DNA of 64,000 nt from a virus, in the IMG/VR virus record IMGVR_UViG_3300036791_001907, positions 62,001 to 126,000 of that record; one strand, given 5' to 3'. Of the stretch, positions 1 through 7,251 are shown one piece after another. The notes beneath the pieces were generated by a model. The model had not been told where the DNA came from and searched no databases. It saw nothing but the letters and a program-made list of their open reading frames with translations. A program made the translations under genes and the position numbers. The first letter of the stretch is position 1, and each line of letters starts with the position of its first letter.

Positions 1-207
1 CGGTGCCGGTTCCTGGAACACGGTTGTTTTTCCGAGCAGTATCAGCACCCGCTCGTCGGCAAGCGAATCCAGGTCAATACCAGGACCGGCTGCATGGCCG
101 AAGGGGTCGTGGAGCGGGTGGTGTCTTCACGTTTCGGCCTGCTCGCCTGCCTGGAAGGCGAAAACGGCAGGGCCTGGGCCGTGAACCAATGCACGCCGGT
201 CACCTGA
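1..207 (+). CDS. C-terminal part of an unidentified protein (truncated by window edge)
   Basis: Frame 1 is open from the first base to a TGA at 205-207 and gives 68 residues ending NQCTPVT. The text has normal amino-acid composition (for example HPLVGKRIQVNTRTG and RFGLLACLEGENGRAWAV), unlike the repetitive sequence that follows, so it is real coding DNA whose start lies outside the window. The alternating hydrophobic pattern suggests a small beta-barrel or SH3-like end, but no family is recognised. A pseudoknot element starts 12 nt after its stop codon. Confidence 0.7.
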   Translation, partial: RCRFLEHGCFSEQYQHPLVGKRIQVNTRTGCMAEGVVERVVSSRFGLLACLEGENGRAWAVNQCTPVT

Positions 208-219
208 CCGGCGTCATGG

Positions 220-252
220 ACCGATGGCCGGCGGTATATCCGGCGGTGGTGG
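220..252 (+). repeat. Pseudoknot element, copy 1
   Basis: Helix 1 is ACCG (220-223) with CGGT (232-235). Helix 2 is GCCGG (227-231) with CCGGC (240-244). The loops are ATG (224-226) and ATAT (236-239), and the tail is GGTGGTGG. The two helices interleave, giving an H-type pseudoknot. It starts 12 nt after the stop of the truncated CDS and lacks the A-rich 5' flank of most copies. Confidence 0.75.
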
Positions 253-528
253 CTAGCCCTGGCGACATCAGCAATGGTCGCGCGAGCACTGCCGTGGCGC
301 GTTCAGGCAGTACAGGCGGGGTGATGCGGGCAACGGCAGGGCCGGGTCCGTCCGGCGATGTCATGCCACGGTATGGCAGCTCAGGTGAGTTCAGATCGGC
401 CATGCGCGGGCTGGCTGCGGTGACCAGAGGTGGGTCGAGCCGTGGCGAGGCAGCGTAGCCATGGAAGGGTCGGGTCGGTTGAGCTGCGGCGAGCCCAGCT
501 GACGCAGGGCTGGCCGCGGCAGCAAAGA

Positions 529-561
529 ACCGATGGCCAGCGGTATATCTGGCGGTGACGG
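529..561 (+). repeat. Pseudoknot element, copy 2
   Basis: Helix 1 ACCG/CGGT (529-532, 541-544), helix 2 GCCAG/CTGGC (536-540, 549-553), loops ATG and ATAT, tail GGTGACGG. The upstream flank GCAGCAAAGA is the A-rich block shared by eight copies. Confidence 0.8.
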
Positions 562-754
562 GAAGCATCGGCAGCGACGGAATGGCAGGGCAAGTTGCGT
601 CTTGTTCCGGCCAGCCAAGTCATGGCTGCGTCGTATTGCCGATCACTACGAGGACGATCCGCCTGCGCGGTGGATCGGAACACGTACTGAACACCCTACA
701 GTTGCAGGGCCGCGGGACGCGCGGCCCGTCTCACTGGCGACAAAGGATGATCCA

Positions 755-1666
755 ATGCCAGCCAAGAAAGGTCCGGCCAAGGGGACAGTCCCGGTCAACA
801 TCCCCCAGCCACAGATCCTCGACTTCGGGATCGGACTCATCGGCGTGACGCCGACGATCTCGAACGCATTCCCGCAGAAGATCCGTGAGAAGCTCGTGGC
901 TGATCACATGCACATGCCTGAGGCCCTCATCCCCCACGAGGCCAAGGACCCGTGCGCCAACTTCAGCGCGTGCATCCACTACGTCAAGTCCAAGGACGGT
1001 GGGGTCAACTTCGCCATGCCCGGCTCCTCGTTCAAGGGGGCCATGGTCGCGGCGTGCCGGATGACCAACAAGAAGTTGGACATGGCCAGTGCCAAGCAGT
1101 TCTTCCAGGTGATCCCGTTCCGGGTCCAGATGTACGGCGACGAGCCGATCATGTGCGAGCACCGGGTCCGCAACGACAACGGCGGCGTCGACATCCGGCA
1201 CCGGGCCATGTACTGCCGTTGGTCGGTGATCCTGCCGATCCGCTACCACGCGGGGTCGATCTCCAAGGAGTCCCTGATCTACCTGGCGGAGCTGGCCGGC
1301 TTCGGCTGTGGCATCGGTGACTGGCGGATCGCGGCGCCCAAGAGCCCCAACGGGCAGATGGGCGCCTTCCGCGTGGCCCGCGAGGGCGAGATCGTCGGCC
1401 CGGCGTACTCCAAGTGGTGCGCCAAGAACCCGTTCGACTGGGACGAGTTCGAGCAGTACGGCATCGTCCCGCCCGCGCGGGTCGAGTACTACCGCAAGGC
1501 CGCCGAGATGGTTCGCGGCCTGCCGCCCGAGCAGCGGGGCACGCCCAAGAAGGGCAAGAGCCGGAAGGCTGTGCCCACCGCTGCGGCCGCCGCGGCGATC
1601 ATCAACGGCGTCCAGCCCGTCGACGGCCTTGAGCCGCCCGATGACGGCTACGTGCCGCAGCAGTAA
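755..1666 (+). CDS. Conserved phage protein, paralogue of the 47266 gene
   Basis: 303 residues. The ATG at 755 follows AAAGGA at a sensible distance; the longer frame upstream runs through a pseudoknot copy and is not used. The middle of the protein (AELAGFGCGIGDWR followed by GQMGAFRV) matches a pattern I associate with a widespread, functionally unassigned phage family: an alpha-helix, then AGFGxGxGxWRP, then GxFGxFxV. The C-terminus is a Lys/Ala-rich tail. The gene at 47266-47808 has the same arrangement (EVAGKFRGIS then GEYGRFTVVSV), so the two look like distant paralogues. It lies 75 bp upstream of the 1742 gene, with which it probably forms a pair. Function unknown; a single-strand-annealing or RAMP-like role is only a guess. 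Confidence 0.85.
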   Translation: MPAKKGPAKGTVPVNIPQPQILDFGIGLIGVTPTISNAFPQKIREKLVADHMHMPEALIPHEAKDPCANFSACIHYVKSKDGGVNFAMPGSSFKGAMVAACRMTNKKLDMASAKQFFQVIPFRVQMYGDEPIMCEHRVRNDNGGVDIRHRAMYCRWSVILPIRYHAGSISKESLIYLAELAGFGCGIGDWRIAAPKSPNGQMGAFRVAREGEIVGPAYSKWCAKNPFDWDEFEQYGIVPPARVEYYRKAAEMVRGLPPEQRGTPKKGKSRKAVPTAAAAAAIINGVQPVDGLEPPDDGYVPQQ

Positions 1667-1741
1667 CCACTTCGTGCAGGAGGACGACCGGGGGCCAGGA
1701 TGGCCCCATCTTTCCCGCAACCCTAGCAGCAAGGATCGAAC

Positions 1742-2275
1742 ATGCCATCGGGTGTCAAGAAGAAGTCATCAGCGCCGGCGCCGGCGCTCAAGTACGAGTT
1801 CCGGGCCTGCTTCCGGAGCCCGCTCGATCCCAACGTCGTCGCGGCGCGGCTCGAATGGCTCAGAACCAGACTGAGCCGGGACCCGGAGGGTCAGGACGTC
1901 CTGGAAGACGCCCGGCCCGTCGGCTCGCCGTTGCATGATCACTTCGACTGGAATGACTACGAGGCCGGCGAGAAGCATCGGCTCGGCCAGGCCACGGATC
2001 TGATCAACGCCATCCGGGTCACCGTTTACGTGGTGGCGAAGCCCAAGGGGCGGGTCAAGCAGCTGCTGCCGGCCTATGTCCGGCTGAAGAACCCCGCCGG
2101 TCGGCGCACCTTCGTCGCAGCGACCATCGCGACGGCAACGCCCCGGCGCGCAGAGACGCTGGCGGAGACCATCATTCGGTATGCACACATGGCGACTCGC
2201 GATCGCGCGCTCGGGCTCACCGAGCTGGATCCGCTGTTCGACGTGATTGATAAGTTGAAGAAGCGGTACGGCTGA
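1742..2275 (+). CDS. Conserved phage protein, partner of the 755 gene
   Basis: 177 residues from the ATG at 1742. The segment SPLHDHFDWNDYEAGEKHR, followed by LGQATDLINAIRV, resembles a phage family often found beside proteins like the 755 product. The C-terminal half is helical and charged (ETIIRYAHMATRDRALG). The ribosome binding site is weak (AGCAAGGATCGAAC). Pseudoknot copy 3 begins 8 nt after its stop. Function not known. Confidence 0.8.
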   Translation: MPSGVKKKSSAPAPALKYEFRACFRSPLDPNVVAARLEWLRTRLSRDPEGQDVLEDARPVGSPLHDHFDWNDYEAGEKHRLGQATDLINAIRVTVYVVAKPKGRVKQLLPAYVRLKNPAGRRTFVAATIATATPRRAETLAETIIRYAHMATRDRALGLTELDPLFDVIDKLKKRYG

Positions 2276-2283
2276 TGCAGCAG

Positions 2284-2316
2284 ACCGACGGTCGGCGGTA
2301 TATCCGGTGGTGACGG
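2284..2316 (+). repeat. Pseudoknot element, copy 3
   Basis: Helix 1 ACCG/CGGT (2284-2287, 2296-2299). Helix 2 GTCGG/CCGGT (2291-2295, 2304-2308) holds with two G-U wobbles. First loop ACG rather than ATG, second loop ATAT, tail GGTGACGG. It starts 8 nt after the stop of the 1742 gene and lacks the A-rich flank. Confidence 0.75.
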
Positions 2317-2678
2317 GAAGGCGGCAGAGATCCGGCTTCGTTCGCTCCGGCGTGCGACGCTGGGGCCCGGCAGCCAAGGACCGGCGTGGCAAGCCGCGTT
2401 CTGGCTTGCAGCGTCTAGGTTCGGCCGCAGCGGAGGGCCAGGCCGGGGTAGTGTTCGGCTCCGCAGGTCGAGGCTTGTCCCGGTTCGGCAGCTCGGGTGC
2501 GTCGTGCTGCGAATAGGCATCGTGAGGCTGGCTTCGGCAGCGTCAGGCAGCGGCGGAGGGCCTTGTCCGGGTGTGGCATTCGGCGGCTTGGCGTGCCCAG
2601 GTGAGCCGAGGCCGTACAGGTTAGGCGGGATGCGCCCGGCACTGCAATGGCCTGCTCCGGCTGGCCGGGCAGTAAAGA

Positions 2679-2711
2679 ACCGACGGCCAGCGGTATATCT
2701 GGCGGTGACGG
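2679..2711 (+). repeat. Pseudoknot element, copy 4
   Basis: Helix 1 ACCG/CGGT, helix 2 GCCAG/CTGGC (2686-2690, 2699-2703), loops ACG and ATAT, tail GGTGACGG. The upstream flank is GCAGTAAAGA. Confidence 0.8.
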
Positions 2712-3050
2712 CAGTTCAGGAGCGGATGGGACGGCCCAGGCAGGGCTTGTTACGGCCCGCCGGGACTCGTTTCGGCGCCGCCGTATTGGTCTGGCTTCAC
2801 ATGCCGTGGCGACGTGAGCCGCGGTCAGCACAGGAGCGGCAGCGATGGTTCGTCTAGTCTACACAAGGCAGGCCCAGGCAGCCGGAGGTATGCCCAGCAG
2901 GGCCATGGCCGTACAGGACAGCAGGGGTAGGTAAAGCACGGGCAAGCCGTGCCGGGTCCCGGCAGCGAAGCCGAGTTCCGGTGTGGTGCGCCGTGGTGGC
3001 GTCCGTCACGGCGGGCCATGTCGCGGCTAGTCAAGTCGCGGCAGCAAAAA

Positions 3051-3083
3051 ACCTATGGCCACAGGTATATGTGGTGGTGATGG
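3051..3083 (+). repeat. Pseudoknot element, copy 5
   Basis: Helix 1 has changed on both sides to ACCT/AGGT (3051-3054, 3063-3066), a compensatory swap relative to ACCG/CGGT. Helix 2 GCCAC/GTGGT (3058-3062, 3071-3075) has one terminal G-U. Tail GGTGATGG, upstream flank GCAGCAAAAA. Confidence 0.8.
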
Positions 3084-3420
3084 CAGGCAGGGCAAGCCCT
3101 GTCACGTCGCGGTGCGGCATGTCCCGGCAGCGTAGGCTTGGTCAGATACGCGAAGTCCTGGTACGCCGCGGCCGGCACAGGTTAGCTGCGGCCAGGCAGC
3201 ATAGGCTCGTCCCAGCAAAGGCAGGTCGCGACAGGGCTGGCCGCGGTTCGGCAGCATTGGCTGGGAAAGCCCAGCCCAGGTTCGCCGCGCCACGCAGGGC
3301 TTCGGCGGGGCGGGGCAGTCAAGGATCGGCATGGCGTGTCTAGCCACGGTCCGTCATGGCGAGTCGTGCTGCGGCAGCGGCGGAGAGCCGAGCCGTGGTG
3401 GCAACTGGTGGGCCAAGCTA

Positions 3421-3500
3421 CGTTGTGGCGACGCCGGATAGGTATGGCATGCCCCGGACTGCCATGGCGAGTCATGGCGGGCCATGGCGAGCCGTGGCCG
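3421..3500 (+). repeat. Quasi-tandem 10-bp repeat within the spacer
   Basis: From 3461 to 3500 four 10-mers stand head to tail: GCCATGGCGA, GTCATGGCGG, GCCATGGCGA, GCCGTGGCCG. The same phase continues upstream in more diverged form (GGTATGGCAT at 3441, ACGCCGGATA at 3431, CGTTGTGGCG at 3421). It is the clearest view of the short-word texture that fills the spacers between pseudoknots. Confidence 0.6.
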
Positions 3501-3634
3501 CGAAGGAGTGGCCGCCCGGCGTTCGTCCGGCGTTGGTTGGTCTAGGTAGGGACGCGTCAGCCGGGGCAGTCATGGTTTGGCGCGGCTTGCCTGGTCGTGC
3601 CACGGCAAGCGATGCCAGGGATGGGCAGCAAAAA

Positions 3635-3667
3635 ACCCATGGTCACGGGTATATGTGACGGTGATGG
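3635..3667 (+). repeat. Pseudoknot element, copy 6
   Basis: Helix 1 ACCC/GGGT (3635-3638, 3647-3650), helix 2 GTCAC/GTGAC (3642-3646, 3655-3659). Both helices differ from copy 2 by paired changes and both are fully Watson-Crick. Tail GGTGATGG, upstream flank GCAGCAAAAA. Confidence 0.82.
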
Positions 3668-3936
3668 TGCGGCAGCTCGGCCCTGCCATGATGGGGCATG
3701 TCGAGCCGCGGCCAGCAGCGCAATGGTAGCGCTGGTGTTCCCAAGCTTGGCCTGGGTAAGTCAAGCGCTGGCCAGCCGGGGCAGCGAAGGTGAGGCTAGA
3801 TCTATCGAGCCTAGCGCTGTCATGTGCTGGTGAGCCGGGGTGAGCCTCGGTACGGTATCGCCGCTCTGGCGGCGTTAGTCGTGACATCGAAAGCTGTGGT
3901 ATGCCGAGTCGAGGTCAGACAGCAGAGGAGGTGTGA

Positions 3937-4152
3937 ATGATCGGACCCAAGTGCGAGTGCCGAAAGCCGACCTTTCCGTCTGAAGACGAACAGTCCTGGC
4001 TGTGCATGAACCCGGAGTGTGCGGGCTTCCAGCAGGTCTACTGCGAGTTGACGCCGGCAGACCTGGCGCTCATCGCCAAGCTGAAGGCGCTGGCCAATGG
4101 CCACTGGCAGCGTGTTGCAAAAACCCGAAAACTCCGCGGTACCAGGAAGTGA
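3937..4152 (+). CDS. Small zinc-ribbon protein
   Basis: 71 residues from the ATG at 3937, preceded by a strong GAGGAGG. Cysteines at CECRK near the N-terminus and CMNPEC about 15 residues later form a compact zinc-binding module; the rest is a basic helix (HWQRVAKTRKLRGTRK). It is an island of normal coding sequence between pseudoknot copies 6 and 7. No family assigned; DNA or RNA binding is plausible from the basic tail. Confidence 0.75.
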   Translation: MIGPKCECRKPTFPSEDEQSWLCMNPECAGFQQVYCELTPADLALIAKLKALANGHWQRVAKTRKLRGTRK

Positions 4153-4232
4153 TGAACGGTTCGGCAGCCGCGGTGAGGTGCGACCGGGTTCGTCCAGCGA
4201 TGGCGGACCTTGGTGTGGCATCACAGCAGTAA

Positions 4233-4265
4233 ACCTATGGCCACAGGTATAAGTGGCGGTGATGG
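4233..4265 (+). repeat. Pseudoknot element, copy 7
   Basis: Helix 1 ACCT/AGGT (4233-4236, 4245-4248), helix 2 GCCAC/GTGGC (4240-4244, 4253-4257). The second loop is ATAA, the only copy not ATAT. Tail GGTGATGG, upstream flank GCAGTAA. Confidence 0.8.
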
Positions 4266-4736
4266 AATGGCAGCATCGGACGGGCTCGGACGGGCCATGA
4301 CGGGCCGGGTTAGCTGTGCCGCGTCAAGGCAGTACTGGCTAGGTTTTTCAGGGCATGCTCTGGTGCGCCTGGTCACGGCCGTCTAGGTGAGGAGTCGCGT
4401 GCAGCGGCTTGCCACGGCCAGTTCTGTCGAGGCAAGCCGAGGCCGTCAAGGTGCGGCCAGGCAAGTAATGCAGGGATCGGGCTGGCTATGGTCCGGCCGC
4501 AATGGCAAGGTTAGTTGCGGCTGGTACCGGCGGGGCGAGCCCTGCTGTGGTATGGCCGTAACGGTAGTCCGCGGAGCGCCATGGACGGCCCCGCTCAGGC
4601 TGGCCAAGGTCGGCCGAGGCAGTCTTGCAAGGGATCGTCCAGCCTGGTTGTGCCATGGCCAGGCAGGGGAGCAGAGGTGTGTTCTGGCACCCTGTGATCT
4701 GGCCGGCCAAGTCACGGCAAGGCCGGGCAGCAGTAA

Positions 4737-4769
4737 ACCCATGGTCGCGGGTATATGCGACGGTGATGG
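4737..4769 (+). repeat. Pseudoknot element, copy 8
   Basis: Helix 1 ACCC/GGGT (4737-4740, 4749-4752), helix 2 GTCGC/GCGAC (4744-4748, 4757-4761), all Watson-Crick. Tail GGTGATGG, upstream flank GCAGTAA. Confidence 0.82.
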
Positions 4770-5132
4770 AAGGGCAGCCGTGGACAGCAGGGTTATGATG
4801 CGCTGCGCAAGGGCTGGTCCTGGCAGGCCAAGGATCGGCAGGAGAGCACAGGTCCGGTCTGCATAGTAGTGGCGAGACCTACCATGTCGAGCCGGGTTTC
4901 GGCAGCAATGCGAAGGTGAGCCTTGCCGGGGCGGCCGTAGCTGTGGCAGTGTAGTCGAGTCGTGGCAAGCCTAGTCCGGCATAGTTGGGCTCTGGTCCGG
5001 TCCGGCAGCAGAAGTGTGTCTTGGTCCGCCGCGTCGCGACGCGGTGGGATCCGGCAGTAATGGTGCGGCTAGTCATGGCGCCGCGAGCCGCGCTGTGTCA
5101 TGTCATGATCTGGCTAGGCCGGACAGCAAAAA

Positions 5133-5165
5133 ACCGATGGCCAGCGGTATATCTGGTGGTGACGG
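5133..5165 (+). repeat. Pseudoknot element, copy 9
   Basis: Helix 1 ACCG/CGGT, helix 2 GCCAG/CTGGT (5140-5144, 5153-5157) with a terminal G-U. Tail GGTGACGG, upstream flank ACAGCAAAAA. Confidence 0.8.
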
Positions 5166-5484
5166 GAAGCATCGGCAGCGACGGCAAGCCGTGGTGTGGT
5201 ATGCCCGGCTCCGCCAAGCTACGGCAGCAGTGGGCAGGCTGGGCAGGTTTTGCTCCGTCGTGTCGAGTGTTGGTAAGGCAGCCATGGTGTGGCCCGGCGC
5301 GTCATGTCGCGTCGTCCTTTGCGCCGGCATGGCGTGGCCGCTGTGGCAAGACACCCTTAGTCATGATGGGGCCGGGCGGGCACCTGTTTGCTGCGCCGAG
5401 TCGTGGCAGTGACGCAGTGGTGTGTTGTGCCCCGGCCTGCCCCGGCGAGTCCTGTCATCGTGGGCAGCGCTGAGGCAGCAAAAA

Positions 5485-5517
5485 ACCCATGGCCACGGGT
5501 ATATGTGGCGGTGATGG
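5485..5517 (+). repeat. Pseudoknot element, copy 10
   Basis: Helix 1 ACCC/GGGT (5485-5488, 5497-5500), helix 2 GCCAC/GTGGC (5492-5496, 5505-5509). Tail GGTGATGG, upstream flank GCAGCAAAAA. Last copy before the hairpin that closes the tract. Confidence 0.82.
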
Positions 5518-5838
5518 ACAGCCCCGCGCTGGCCGGCTTTGGTCAGCCATGCAGAGCTGCGGCAGCAGAGGTGAGGCGTGACCAGCACAGCCGGGGTACG
5601 GTTCGCTGTGCCCTGGTTAGGCAGGTGGGTCATGGTTCGCGATGGCGCGTTGAGCCTTGCCATGGTGAGGCAGCAATGGATCGGCGGGCTGTGGCACGGC
5701 AAGCCTGGGTCGGATCCGCTGCGGCAGCGGAGGTGCGGAACGCCATGGACCGGCAGGGTGGGCCAGGGTGGGCCGAGCCACGGCAGCACGGGTGTGCCGT
5801 GTCCGGCCTAGTCAAGGACGGATGAGCCGCGCACTGTG

Positions 5839-5872
5839 GAAGGGGGCGTGGTCTTCGGGCCACGCCCCCTCC
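5839..5872. terminator. Strong hairpin, probable terminator between convergent units
   Basis: AGGGGGCGTGG (5841-5851) pairs with CCACGCCCCCT (5860-5870), and the loop closes as a C-UUCG-G tetraloop, giving about 13 bp. It separates the plus-strand pseudoknot tract from the minus-strand genes at 5873-7251 and could stop transcription both ways. Neither side has a long T-run, so efficiency is uncertain. Confidence 0.7.
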
Positions 5873-6079
5873 TTATACCTTCACGCCGGCGAGCAACTCG
5901 AAGACCCCGAATGCCTTACACAAAAAGATGATCAGAACCAGGGCCAGCAGACCATAAGCGAGGTGAATACACCACCGCGGGTAAGCCAGCCTCGATCCCA
6001 GCTGCTGATCGGCGAAGGCGACCAGCGCGCAGGCGATGATGAACGCCAGAACGGCCAGCAAAACGCCGAGCAAACTCAC
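5873..6079 (-). CDS. Small two-helix membrane protein
   Basis: 68 residues. Two hydrophobic segments (LLGVLLAVLAFIIACALVAF and YGLLALVLIIFLCKAFGVFEL) flank a short polar loop (ADQQLGSRLAYPR). The start overlaps the stop of the 6076-7251 gene, so the two are co-translated. Size and topology would fit a class II holin, but there is no lysin next to it, so this is only a possibility. Confidence 0.7.
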   Translation of the reverse strand: MSLLGVLLAVLAFIIACALVAFADQQLGSRLAYPRWCIHLAYGLLALVLIIFLCKAFGVFELLAGVKV

Positions 6080-7251
6080 GGTGCACCTCCCTGACGATGA
6101 GTCGCGGCCAGGGCCCGCAGATCCTCACGAGTGAACCCCGTCCGGACGCCAGCTTCCTTGACGAAGGGACGAATGGACCGATCCGCGCACAGTGTATCGA
6201 AGATCCGGGCATCGCCCAGTGGCAGCGTCGGAATGATCTCAGCCATCTTGGTCGCATCAACATGGATGCCATCGCTGTCGATGGCGTTGGCCAGCTCATC
6301 ACCCATGTAACTTCGCACGTCACGAATTCGCAACCGGCCCAGGTCATCGCGGTTGTAGACCGAGCCGCTGGTCGTCGAGACGTGCTGGTCGGCCAGCGCC
6401 GAGGCCACCTTCCGTGTGATCCTGAAAAGCAGGTCCTCGGCCCGCGGCACGGCGGCGGAATATTCACGAATGCGCAGCATCCGGTCGAGCTGATCGATGA
6501 CCTCGGCAGTCTTGATCAGCCGGTCAGGCGCGCGGGACTTGGCCGGATCCTTGGTGATCATGTCGGCCATCCTCTCCAGCTCGCCGGCGAGATCAGGATC
6601 CCGGGCGCGCGCGATCTTGGCGCGATCGCGAACCAGCTGCGCCGCCTCGCTTGCCGAGCAACCGCCGAAGCCGGCCATCCGTTCCAATGGTTCGTCCAGG
6701 CTGCCGAGCGCAGCCCCGTACCGGGCGGCCTTCTGGAGGATCGCCCGCGCCATCTTCAAACGGTCCGGGAAGGTGAACTCATCTCGCCATTTGTGGATGT
6801 ATTCGGCGGCGGCCTTGACCTCGAGCGCATTCCGCAGCGGCAGCTGCCGCTCATTCCCCTGGATCCAGGCAAAGTCCGAGTCAGGCAGCTTCGCCAGGTC
6901 ATCATGGGCCATCGCCGCGGCCTTCTCGCGCAGCGCATCGGCCTGGGACTCGATCCCCCAGAAGCGGGCGGCTTCCGTGAGCCGGCCCTCGATCTCCGCA
7001 GCCTCGCGCTGCGGCAGTCCGGCTTTCTTGTCGACGAAGAACGCTGCTGACAGCCATGTCGCAGCTTTTGTATGCATGGGATAGCGGCGGTGCCGCTGGT
7101 CGGCAAACAGATGCGGCAGGGTTGACTCTGGCCCACAGAGCTGTTCGACGCTAGCCTCTTTAACAAAGGCTGGTGCCTCGAAGAGCTGGACCAGTCGGTA
7201 TGTTTCCTGACCGCCAAGGTCGGTCGTCTGATCGAGGATCGGTTGTGGCAC
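6076..7251 (-). CDS. Unidentified conserved-looking protein
   Basis: 391 residues from a GTG at 7251 preceded by AAGGAGG on the minus strand; that strong site is why I reject longer starts reaching to 7395. Mostly helical and charged, with the motif PMHTKAATWLSAAFF near residue 65, a helical middle (QKAARYGAALGSLDEPLERM), and a C-terminal part with DRSIRPFVKEAGVRTGFT. No catalytic motif recognised. Translationally coupled to the small membrane protein downstream. Its 5' end overlaps the 5' end of the divergent gene starting at 7245. Confidence 0.75.
   Translation of the reverse strand: MPQPILDQTTDLGGQETYRLVQLFEAPAFVKEASVEQLCGPESTLPHLFADQRHRRYPMHTKAATWLSAAFFVDKKAGLPQREAAEIEGRLTEAARFWGIESQADALREKAAAMAHDDLAKLPDSDFAWIQGNERQLPLRNALEVKAAAEYIHKWRDEFTFPDRLKMARAILQKAARYGAALGSLDEPLERMAGFGGCSASEAAQLVRDRAKIARARDPDLAGELERMADMITKDPAKSRAPDRLIKTAEVIDQLDRMLRIREYSAAVPRAEDLLFRITRKVASALADQHVSTTSGSVYNRDDLGRLRIRDVRSYMGDELANAIDSDGIHVDATKMAEIIPTLPLGDARIFDTLCADRSIRPFVKEAGVRTGFTREDLRALAATHRQGGAP

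Larger units (their letters stand above)
208..754 (+). other. Non-coding tract with pseudoknot copies 1 and 2
   Basis: No convincing gene is present. Open frames here are rich in Arg, Gly and Ala and exist on both strands, as expected of GC-rich low-complexity DNA. The tract holds two copies of the 33-nt pseudoknot element and the leader of the next gene, whose ribosome binding site (AAAGGA) lies just before the ATG at 755. Confidence 0.6.
2276..3936 (+). other. Non-coding tract with pseudoknot copies 3 to 6
   Basis: About 1.66 kb without a supportable gene. It contains four pseudoknot copies separated by GC-rich text built from a few short words (GGCAAGCC, GAGCCGTGG, CATGGCGAG, GGCAGC). Part of it (3421-3500) is a quasi-tandem 10-bp repeat. 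Open frames here give Arg/Gly/Ala-rich products on both strands and are rejected. A small hairpin (CGCCGC 3859-3864 with GCGGCG 3869-3874) lies in the leader of the zinc-ribbon gene at 3937. Confidence 0.6.
4153..5840 (+). other. Non-coding tract with pseudoknot copies 7 to 10
   Basis: About 1.7 kb with no supportable gene. It carries four pseudoknot copies spaced 504, 396 and 352 nt apart, embedded in the same GC-rich short-word text as the upstream tracts. It ends at the strong hairpin at 5839-5872. Confidence 0.6.

Noticed and set aside
3-458. Open frames of 60-160 codons on both strands throughout 208-5840 as possible genes
   Set aside because: They are Arg/Gly/Ala-rich, overlap one another on both strands, run through the pseudoknot elements and lack consistent ribosome binding sites; only 755, 1742 and 3937 look like genes.
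3629-3667. AAAAAAC before the pseudoknot as a -1 ribosomal frameshift signal
   Set aside because: The slippery heptamer is present in only some copies, abuts the helix without the usual spacer, and lies outside any gene.
3660-3667. ATG in the GGTGATGG tail as a start codon
   Set aside because: Half of the copies read GGTGACGG and no downstream coding frame is shared.
208-5840. CRISPR array
   Set aside because: The repeated unit varies in a covarying manner, spacing is irregular (about 309 to 598 nt apart from a larger gap holding genes), and no cas genes are seen.
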